Shown here piece after piece: positions 1 to 7,000 of a DNA stretch of 8,795 nt. The stretch spans positions 1 through 8,795 of the forward strand of contig CAIRDL010000190.1 in the NCBI GenBank assembly GCA_903877345.1. The letters are read 5' to 3'. The notes under the pieces were generated by a model. The model was not told the origin of the DNA, ran no database searches, and saw nothing but the letters and a program-made list of their open reading frames with translations. The stretch is from an uncultured Oscillochloris sp. (lineage in GTDB: Bacteria > Chloroflexota > Chloroflexia > Chloroflexales > Chloroflexaceae). A program made the translations under genes and the position numbers. Numbering within the stretch: position 1 is the first letter of the stretch; each line of letters begins with the position of its first letter.

Positions 1-99
1 TGATGCGTGATGCGTGATGCGTGATGCGTGATGCGTGATGCGTGATGCGTGATGCGTGATGCGTGATGCGTGATGCGTGATGCGTGATGCGTGATGCGT
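1..99. repeat. Heptanucleotide tandem array (GATGCGT)n
   Basis: Fourteen uninterrupted perfect copies of the 7-bp unit GATGCGT occupy bases 2-99. A single t at base 1 is the end of a further copy, so the array is cut by the window edge and its true length is unknown. The next heptamer (100-106, GATCGCT) is already degenerate. Seven is not a multiple of three, and reading through the array meets TGA stops in all three plus-strand frames, so it is not coding on that strand. Such arrays resemble the short tandemly repeated heptamers known from filamentous cyanobacteria; that comparison is from general knowledge, not a match to a known family. The perfect identity of the copies implies recent expansion by replication slippage. 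Confidence 0.97.
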
Positions 100-121
100 G
101 ATCGCTCAGGATGCGGCCTAG

Positions 122-149
122 TCACGGATCACGCATCACGAGTCACACG
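122..149. repeat. Degenerate inverted copies of the heptamer
   Basis: Four consecutive heptamers, TCACGGA, TCACGCA, TCACGAG and TCACACG, are variants of the reverse complement of the array unit (TCACGCA). The second is an exact inverted copy. Bases 128-140 are a perfect 13-bp reverse complement of bases 90-102 at the end of the main array, leaving a 25-base loop (103-127). The array and this block can therefore form a hairpin or cruciform. The block lies just downstream of the stop of the minus-strand small ORF, so in that transcript the structure would fall in the 3' region. There is no T-run that would make it a canonical terminator. Confidence 0.85.
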
Positions 150-163
150 ACGACCGGGACATT

Positions 164-304
164 TTAAATTTTCCGCATCCCTAAGGTCTGATCGCGCTCG
201 GCGACCGAGGGCTTTGGGGCCGTAGATGTGATCGGTTTGCCATCGAGATCCTGATGGATGAGCGTCTCATATGCGAGTAACAGGTCAGCAGTGATACGCT
301 GCAT
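164..304 (-). CDS. Small hypothetical protein, 46 aa
   Basis: An ATG at 304-302 opens a 46-codon reading frame that ends in TAA at 166-164. The product begins MQRITADLLLAYE and ends LGMRKI. It is polar and mixed-charge, with no signal peptide, membrane segment or cysteines, and I recognise no family. Support for a real gene is an AGGAGA ribosome binding site ten bases before the ATG, an in-frame TAG immediately upstream that fixes this start, and a TATACT hexamer at a sensible distance upstream. It runs divergently from the zinc-ribbon gene. The first 20 residues could form a helix, and the remainder (KPITSTAPKPS) looks flexible. It could instead be the surviving N-terminal part of a longer gene cut off near the repeat array, or a chance ORF. 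Confidence 0.42.
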   Translation of the reverse strand: MQRITADLLLAYETLIHQDLDGKPITSTAPKPSVAERDQTLGMRKI

Positions 305-314
305 ATAAAGGCTC

Positions 315-320
315 TCTCCT
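315..320 (-). promoter_or_regulatory. Ribosome binding site of the minus-strand small ORF
   Basis: On the minus strand the sequence reads AGGAGA, followed by ten bases and ATG. The TAG that overlaps its upstream side closes the reading frame, so translation can start no earlier. The match and spacing are the main reason to take the 46-codon ORF seriously. Confidence 0.45.
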
Positions 321-335
321 ATGGTGCTGCACCAT
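321..335. promoter_or_regulatory. 15-bp palindrome, possible operator
   Basis: ATGGTGC-T-GCACCAT is a perfect 7-bp inverted repeat around one central base. It directly abuts the ribosome binding site of the minus-strand small ORF and lies downstream of that ORF's candidate -10 hexamer. A one-base centre makes a poor RNA loop, so a DNA site for a dimeric regulator is more likely than an RNA hairpin. The regulator is unknown. A second short palindrome, CGTACG, follows at 336-341. Confidence 0.4.
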
Positions 336-365
336 CGTACGTCTTTTGCTTTGTGTGTCCTCCCA

Positions 366-371
366 AGTATA
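366..371 (-). promoter_or_regulatory. Candidate -10 hexamer (TATACT) for the minus-strand ORF
   Basis: Reading the minus strand, TATACT differs from the sigma-70 consensus TATAAT at one base. Transcription would start near 358 and run left through the 321-335 palindrome into the small ORF. I see no convincing -35 hexamer at 16-18 bases spacing, so this remains a weak prediction. Confidence 0.3.
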
Positions 372-477
372 CCTTCTGAGACTGCCTTGGTGTGACAGTG
401 TAAGAGCAGAAGTCTCGTAGTGACTGGCCCACTGCCGAAACCACCGACCTTGCTCAGCGTGTTGCCCTCGCCCCTCT

Positions 478-493
478 TGGCACAGTTCTTGCT
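478..493 (+). promoter_or_regulatory. Candidate sigma-54 (RpoN) promoter
   Basis: The sequence TGGCAC-N5-TTGCT matches the sigma-54 consensus (TGGCAC, five bases, TTGCA or TTGCT). The key GG (479-480) and GC (491-492) dinucleotides are separated by exactly ten bases. Transcription would begin at about 503-505 and run toward the zinc-ribbon and glucan synthase genes. The match is strong, but a single 16-base match can arise by chance, and whether this organism has RpoN is unknown. I see no enhancer-binding-protein sites upstream. The alternative is sigma-70 initiation from TATAGT at 516-521 with only a poor T-rich -35. Confidence 0.38.
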
Positions 494-506
494 TTTTTAA
501 CTGTGC
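480..506. repeat. 8-bp inverted repeat with 11-base spacer
   Basis: GCACAGTT (480-487) and AACTGTGC (499-506) are perfect reverse complements, separated by a spacer that ends in six T. The left arm overlaps the -24 element of the candidate sigma-54 promoter and the right arm covers its predicted start site. It could be a binding site for a dimeric regulator or a cruciform. The T-run lies inside the loop rather than after the stem, so it is not a normal intrinsic terminator on the plus strand. Confidence 0.55.
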
Positions 507-605
507 TTTGCTACTTATAGTTGTGACGGCCTAGCGTTGTATACCCCCGGCTGTGCGCCCGCAGACCGCTCACTCCATGCCGCCAGCGAAAGGATCGCTC
601 GGGTG

Positions 606-630
606 CCTCGTCGGGCTTCGGCCCAGGAGG
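606..630 (+). promoter_or_regulatory. TTCG-tetraloop hairpin abutting the AGGAGG ribosome binding site
   Basis: GGGC (613-616), TTCG (617-620) and GCCC (621-624) make a short stem with a C(UUCG)G tetraloop, an exceptionally stable RNA loop class. The Shine-Dalgarno sequence AGGAGG follows with no gap at 625-630. CCT at 606-608 could pair with AGG of the Shine-Dalgarno across a four-base bulge, which would partly hide it. AGGAGG lies six bases before ATG 637 and three before ATG 634, which favours 637 as the start of the zinc-ribbon gene. Confidence 0.5.
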
Positions 631-636
631 TCTATG

Positions 637-1017
637 ATGCGTGTTTCCCCTCCATTGCGCTGTGCCAACTGCGGTACGCCACTCGATCCGCCCGGAACGG
701 GTGCTTACGGTGTCACCTGCCAGGTCTGCCAGCTCTTCAATGCCTTGGGATCACCCGGCCCCGCACCCACGCTTAGCCTTGACATGTTTGGCGAGCAACT
801 CAGCGATCTGGTCACGCAAGCCCGGGCCAATGGGCTTCCGCTGGACATGATCGTTCATACACTGCGTGATGAGTTGGAATTCGCCGCCGAATTGGCGAGC
901 GGCGACCGGGATTTGTGCATCCAGATCATTGATCTTGGCCCCCGTGTGGGCCAACCGCTGCGGCAATCGAGCCGCGAGAACGGCATACCGTTGCGTGGCC
1001 GCGTTGCTCGGGCGTAA
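637..1017 (+). CDS. Zinc-ribbon protein, 126 aa, function unknown
   Basis: The product has four cysteines in two CxxC knuckles (Cys9, Cys12, Cys28, Cys31), a C-X2-C-X15-C-X2-C zinc ribbon. The pattern CANCGTPL...C..C is reminiscent of LSD1-type zinc fingers, though that is a resemblance by eye. A Pro/Gly linker (about 38-45) leads to two probable amphipathic helices, about 49-66 and 68-88 (including VHTLRDELEFAAELA), followed by a basic tail. There is no signal peptide or membrane segment, so it is probably cytoplasmic. Zinc binding is inferred from the motif; binding to DNA, RNA or protein is open. AGGAGG at 625-630 is best spaced for ATG 637; ATG 634 is equally possible. A GTG at 553 would lengthen it but lacks a good ribosome binding site. 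It ends in TAA 54 bases before the glucan synthase start and is probably co-transcribed with it. Confidence 0.82.
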   Translation: MRVSPPLRCANCGTPLDPPGTGAYGVTCQVCQLFNALGSPGPAPTLSLDMFGEQLSDLVTQARANGLPLDMIVHTLRDELEFAAELASGDRDLCIQIIDLGPRVGQPLRQSSRENGIPLRGRVARA

Positions 1018-1024
1018 TGATCAT

Positions 1025-1060
1025 GTGCGGGGTGGCGTAAGCTCGCCCCGCTGCCCGCAC
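1025..1060 (+). promoter_or_regulatory. GC-rich hairpin upstream of the glucan synthase gene
   Basis: Two alternative foldings overlap in this gap. GCGGGG (1027-1032) pairs with CCCCGC (1046-1051), extendable inward by three pairs including wobbles to a seven-base loop. Alternatively GTGCGGG (1025-1031) pairs with CCCGCAC (1054-1060). No T-run follows, so it is not a canonical terminator. It ends a few bases before the ribosome binding site at 1063-1068. It could tune translation of the downstream gene, stabilise the message or cause partial termination. Confidence 0.5.
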
Positions 1061-1062
1061 CT

Positions 1063-1068
1063 AAGGAG
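1063..1068 (+). promoter_or_regulatory. Ribosome binding site of the glucan synthase gene
   Basis: AAGGAG lies only three bases before GTG 1072, a short spacer. No other Shine-Dalgarno match is better placed for the next in-frame start, ATG 1102. GTG 1072 is therefore preferred, with ATG 1102 as the alternative. Confidence 0.55.
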
Positions 1069-1071
1069 TCC

Positions 1072-4000
1072 GTGATTCTTCAGCATATCCGCGCTACGCT
1101 CATGGGCGGCCTACGGTCGCTCGGCGCACGCTTACGTCCAAACTCCGAACATATCGCCCTCGTCGAACCCACGTTCGCCCCTCTGCGCGGCGATCTGCTC
1201 AGCGCCGCCCAACTTGATGCCCACGCCGCTACCTTGGCTGCCGCGCACCGTGTGGTGGTGGTGCGGCCCAGCGGCGGCGATCCGTTGCGCGTTGCCCTTG
1301 AACGCGATGGACGGCAGATCGCAACCGCGCATCACCATCTCGGTGAAGATTTGCGGCGGCACGAGTTGATCAGTCCGGCGGCTGAGTGGCTGATTGACAA
1401 TTTTCATGTGGTCAATGATCAGATCCGGGCGATCCGCCACGATTTGCCGCGTGGCTACTATCGCCAATTGCCAAAGCTGCGGGACGGCCCCTTCGCCGAG
1501 CTGCCCCGCGTCTACGCCCTCGCCTTGGATCTGATCAGCCACACCGATGGGCGCGTGGACGCCGAGTTGCTGCTGCGCTTCCTCAACGCCTACCAGGCGG
1601 TCACGCCCTTGCGGATGGGCGAGGTGTGGGCTGTTGCGATCATGTTGCGAATTGGGCTGGTGAAGAACCTCAGTCGGCTGGCGACCCAGGTGCTGCAAGT
1701 GCGGGCCTTACGTCAGGAGGCGGACACCTGGGCCGATCAGCTCCTCGGTGCGCCGGACGAGGCGGTGGATCAGGCCAGGGTGTTGCGGGCGCTCACTCGG
1801 CACCACCCGACGCTGCCGGTCACGTTGGCCGCCCAACTCCTGCGCCGCCTGCGCGCCCACGAGGGCGAACACGACATCGGGCGCTTGGTGACGTGGCTGG
1901 AGACCCAGCCCTTCACGCCCCACGAGACGGTCGAGTCGCTTGTCCATGAGGAGCACCAACGCCAAGCCGCCAACCAAGTCTCGGTCGGCAACACCATCAG
2001 CAGTATGCGCGCCCTGAGCGCCCTGGATTGGCCCACCTGGTTTGCCCAAGTGAGCCAGATTGAGCTGCTGTTGCGCCGCGACCCGGCAGGAGCCTACGAG
2101 CGCAGTACGTTCGCCACCCGCGACCATTACCGGCACGCGGTTGAAGCTTTGGCGCTGGGTGCGCGGCTCAGCGAGGACGAGGTTGCCCGCCGCCTCATTG
2201 CCTGCGCCGAAGCGGCCCCCGGCGACGATCTGCGGCAGCGCCATATCGGCTACTACCTGGCGGATCAGGGTCGCCCCGCCTTCGAGGCCGCACTTGGCTA
2301 CCGCCCGCCGCCCGCCGAACGCATCCGTCGTTTAGCCCTGAACTACCCGACGCCGTTGTATATTGGCGCAATCGGCGTGGTCACGGTGTCCACTGTGGCC
2401 GCCGGGCTGCGCTTGGCGCGGCGTGGTCAGCAGACATTCACGGCAGGTGTGAAGACCCGCGATGCGCGTACCCTGCTCAGTCTTGCTCTAGCGCTCCTGC
2501 CGGCCAACGCCCTCGCCGTCGAGTTGGTGAACCGCGCCATTACGCGCCTGCTGTCGCCCCGGATGTTGCCGCGCCTCGATCTCGCCGCCGGTATCCCTGA
2601 TGAACTGACCACGGTCGTGGTCGTCCCCACCCTGCTGCTGACCCCAGACAGCGTCGGTCGGCTCCTGGATCGGCTGGAGGTGATTGCGCTGGCGAATCAG
2701 GATCAGAACCTGCACTTCGCCCTGCTGACTGATTTCGCCGACGCACCTGAAGAGCATATGCCGGAGGACGCCTCGCTGCTTGAGGCCGCCGCCGAGCGGA
2801 TGCGGCAACTTGCCGAACGCCACGGCCCCGAGCGCTTCCTGCTGCTGCACCGCCGCCGGATCTGGAACGAGCGGCAAGGGCGCTGGATGGGCTGGGAGCG
2901 CAAGCGCGGGAAGTTGGATGAGTTCAACGCCCTGTTGGGCGGCGACGACGCGACCTCCTACGCGGCGATGGTGGGCGACATGCGCGTGCTGGAGCGGGTG
3001 CGCTATGTGATCACCCTCGACGCCGACACCCAGTTGCCGCGTGATGTCGGGCACGCCTTGATCGGCACCCTGGCCCACCCGCTCAACCAGGCCCAACTTG
3101 ATCCGCAGACGGGCTTGGTGGTGCGGGGCTACGGCATCCTACAGCCACGGGTTGGCATTGACTTGCCCAGCGCCACGGCGAGTCGCTTCGCCCGGGCCTT
3201 CGCTGGCAATGTCGGCGTTGATCCCTACACCACGGCGGTTTCCGATACGTACATGGATCTGTTCGGCGAGGGACTTTACGCGGGCAAAGGCATCTACGAC
3301 CCGGTGGCGTTGCGGGCTGCCCTCGGCGGGCGTTTCCCCGAAAACACGCTGCTTAGTCACGACCTGATCGAGGGCCTCTACGCCCGCGTTGGGCTGCTCA
3401 CCGATGTGCAGGTGGTGGACAGCTACCCGACCACGTATGCCGCTTGGGCTGCACGCCAGCACCGTTGGGTGCGGGGCGACTGGCAGATCGCGGCTTGGCT
3501 GTTGGCGCGCACACCCGGTGGCGACGGTTGGCGACCAAATGTACTGCCGACCATCGCCCGCTACAAGCTCTACGATAACCTGCGGCGCAGCCTGACCCCG
3601 CCGGCGACGGTTGCGCTGTTGGTGGCGGGTTGGCGTTGGTTGCCCGGCAGCCCGACCGTCTGGACGGGCTTGGCCCTCGCGCATCTGACCGCACCCGTGA
3701 TTTTCGACCTTGGCGCGCTCGTTCGTGCCGCCTGCGATCTTGGCAACCTCGACGCGTTGCGGGCGAGGTGGCGCGATCTCGAGTTAAGCGCACAGCGCCT
3801 GCTGCTCAACACGGCCTTCTTGCCTGATCAAGCCATCCTCAACCTCGACGCAATCACCCGCTCACTGACGCGCATGCTCATCACGCGGCGCAATTTGCTG
3901 GAATGGGAGACGGCGGCGCAGTCGCAGGAACGCTTACAGCGCTCCCACACCCCGATGCTGCGCCGGGGCACGCCGCTGCTCGCCTTTGGGGTGGCCTTGG

Positions 4001-7000
4001 CGATTCTGCCGGGCCGCACCCACACCGCAGCCCTGGCCGCGCTGCCGGTGTTGGCCGACTGGTTCGCTGCGCCAGCCCTCGCCGCGTGGCTCGACCAGCC
4101 CCATATTGATGCGCCGCTCCCGCTCAGCGCTGAGGATCAACTGCTGTTACGGCAGTTGGCCCGCGCAACCTGGGCTTTCTTCGAGCGCTTTGTGCGCGCC
4201 GAGGCGAACTTCCTCGCCCCCGATAATTTCCAGGAGACGCCGCAGCCGGTGCTGGCCGACCGCACCTCGCCGACCAACATTGGCCTCCAATTGCTTGCTG
4301 ACCTCGCCGCCTACGATTTTGGCTACCTCGGGATGCTCGAACTGACGACCCGGAGCGAGCGCGTTCTGGCGACACTGGAGCGGTTGGAGCGCCACGAGGG
4401 CCATCTGCTGAACTGGTACGACACCAAAACGCTCGCGCCGCTGCCGCCCGCCTATGTTTCGACGGTAGATAGCGGCAACCTTGTCGGTGCCCTGCTTACC
4501 CTGCGCCAGGGCTACCTTGCCCTGCTTGATGCGCCGCTGATCGGCCCCCAGGCGCTCACCGGCTTGGCCGACACCCTCACCCTGCTCGAAGGCCAACTCG
4601 CTGAGTCCGTCAGCATGCAGCGGGCCGTTGCCACCCTGCGAACCCTGCTTCAGGTTGTTCCAGAAACGGTGGGCGGCTACCGTGAACTGTTGGGCGAGGT
4701 ACTGACATGGGCAGCGGATCTGCACGTCGCTGAACCAGCCGCCGAATGGGTCGCCCGGCTCAGCAGACAGGCGAGCGGGTTTCTGGAAGACCTCGACACG
4801 CTGGTGCCCGCTGTCCGGCACCGCGATAGCCCGCCAACGCTTGGCGCATTAGCTGACGCAGGTGCCCCAGATGCCGCTGAACTTTTGGCCCGGCACGAGC
4901 GCATCGCCCGCATGTGCGCCGCGCAGGTTGAAGCCATGGCGTTCGGCTTCCTCTACGACGACCGGCGCCACCTCTTCACCATCGGCTACCGCGTGGCTGA
5001 AGGACGCTGCGACGGTTCTTCCTACGACCTATTGGCCTCTGAGGCCCGCCTGGGCAGTTTTCTCGCCATCGCCAGAGGCGACGTGCCACAAGAGCACTGG
5101 TTTCGCATGGGGCGCAGCCTCACCGCCGTGGGCCTGCACGCGGCCCTGCTCTCGTGGAGCGGCACCATGTTTGAGTACCTGATGCCGCTGTTGCTGATGC
5201 GCCGCTATCCCGAGACGCTGCTTGATGCGACCTACACCGCCGCCGTCGCCCGCCAAATCGCTTACGGCAAAGAGCGCGGCGTCCCTTGGGGCATCTCCGA
5301 GTCGGCCTACAACGCCCGCGACCTTGCGATGAACTACCAGTACCACGCCTTCGGTGTGCCCGGTCTGGGGCTGAAGAGCGGACTCGATGACGACCTCGTG
5401 GTGACACCCTACGCGACACTGCTGGCCCTGCCGGTGCGCCCGGTCGAGGCGCTTGCCAACCTACGCGCCCTGATTGCTGATGCTATGCTCGGAGCCTATG
5501 GGCTGTATGAGGCCGCCGACTACACCCCCAGTCGGCTCCCGCCCGGCGAGTCGCGGGTCATCGTTCGCTCGTTTATGGCCCACCACCAAGGCATGAGTCT
5601 GCTCTCCATCGCCAATGCGCTCCACGATGACGTGATGCAACGGCGCTTCCACGCCGAGCCGCTTGTCCAGTCTGCTGAAATGTTGCTGCAGGAGCGCGTG
5701 CCCCAGGTTCGCCCCAGCCAGACGGTGCGGGCGACGGCGCGGGTGCCCCAACTTGCCTTCGCTGCGCCCCCGTTGCCGCGTCAGTTTGCCACGCCCTTCA
5801 CGGCGGTGCCCTACACACATCTGCTTTCAAACGGGCGCTATAGCGTGATGCTTACCACTGCTGGCGGCGGCGGCAGTTTCTTTGACCGCCTGGCCGTTAC
5901 CCGTTGGCGCTCCGATGTCACCTGCGACCACTGGGGGAGCTTCATCTACATCCGTGATGTGCGGAGCGACGCCGTCTGGTCTACCGCTTACCAGCCAACC
6001 CGTCACAAGGCCCAGAACTATCAAGTGACCTACGGACTCGACAAAGCCGAGTTCCGCCAACGAGTGGCCGGGATTGATACGTGGATGGAGGTCGTGGTTT
6101 CGCCCGAGGACAACGCCGAGTTGCGCCGGGTCACGCTGACCAACCACACCGCCGCGCCGCGTGAACTGGAAGTGACGAGCTACAGCGAGGTGGTGTTGGC
6201 CCCGTCCGCCGCCGACGAGGCGCATCCGGCCTTCGCCAACCTGTTTATCGAGACCGAATTTAGCCCAGAGCATGACGCGCTGCTGGCTTCGCGTCGTCCC
6301 CGCGCTCCCGGCACGCTCCGTCCTTGGGTCATCCACAGCGTCAGCGTGCGCGGCCACGCCCTCGGGGCCACGCAGCACGAGAGCGACCGGGCCGCCTTCG
6401 TCGGACGCGGGCGCGCTATGGCTGACCCGCAAGCGCTACATACGCCTCTTGGTGGACACACCGGGGCCGTGCTCGACCCCGCGCTGAGTCTGCGGCGGCG
6501 CGTGCGGATCGCACCTGGGGCCAGCGCCCAGATCATCTTCGTCACCGGCGTGGCCGAAAGCCGCACCGAAGCCCTGGCGCTGTCCGACCGCCTGCGCGAC
6601 CCGGCGGCAACGGCGCGAGCCTTCGAGTTGGCCTGGACACAGAGCCAGGTGGAGTTGCGCGATCTCGCCATTGACGCCAGCCAAGCGCATCGCTACCAGC
6701 GCCTCGCCAGCGCCGCGCTGTATCTTGATGTGCGACGGCGGGCGCTCCCGGCGACGGTCACGGCAAACACCAAGGGCCAGCCGGGCCTGTGGGCCTACGG
6801 CATCTCCGGTGATTTCCCCATGCTGCTGGTGCGCGTTGGCGCGAGCGACGAGCTAACGTTAGTCGCCGAACTGTTGAGCGCCCACGAATACTGGCGGCTC
6901 AAGCAACTGACGGTAGACTTGGTTATCTTCAACGAAGATAGCGGCGGCTACGCGCAGGGGCGGCAAGATCAACTGTTCAGCCTCGTGCGAAGCAGCCGGG

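Larger units (their letters stand above)
305..633. other. Divergent intergenic region
   Basis: This stretch separates the minus-strand small ORF from the plus-strand zinc-ribbon gene. From left to right it contains the palindrome at 321-335, the TATACT hexamer for leftward transcription, a featureless stretch at about 375-475, the sigma-54-like sequence with its overlapping inverted repeat (478-506), a TATAGT -10-like hexamer at 516-521, and the hairpin that abuts the ribosome binding site. It is visibly less GC-rich than the coding DNA between about 340 and 525. Its layout is that of a two-way promoter region. I see no RNA gene in it. Confidence 0.6.

Noticed and set aside
1..149. CRISPR-like array
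   Set aside because: The units are 7 bp with no spacers, so this is a simple tandem repeat.
480..506. Intrinsic terminator
   Set aside because: The six T are inside the loop rather than after the stem, and on the opposite strand the run is A, so neither orientation has a terminator layout.
553..636. N-terminal extension of the zinc-ribbon protein from GTG 553
   Set aside because: No Shine-Dalgarno precedes it, the extension contains no recognisable feature, and a perfect AGGAGG sits immediately before the ATG pair at 634 and 637.
635..643. A 9-base match to the heptamer array (TGATGCGTG) at the start of the zinc-ribbon gene
   Set aside because: Similar 9-base matches occur inside coding sequence near 863-871 and 5844-5852, so this is within chance expectation.
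537..776. Plus-strand ORF of 79 codons overlapping the zinc-ribbon gene
   Set aside because: Its composition is frame-shifted noise over the four-cysteine frame, and it lacks a ribosome binding site.
1132..1698. Minus-strand ORF of 188 codons, and similar long antisense ORFs at 1708-2244, 2488-3096, 4147-4821, 5827-6432 and 7639-8268
   Set aside because: They lie wholly opposite the glucan synthase, whose motifs are unmistakable. Such open antisense frames are expected in GC-rich coding DNA, and their products (rich in Q, R, G, H, A) show no recognisable domains.
3098..3367. Alternative-frame plus-strand ORFs within the synthase (for example this one, 3986-4345 and 7199-7621) as signs of a frameshift
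   Set aside because: The main frame remains open and keeps family motifs on both sides of each position, so there is no break to explain.
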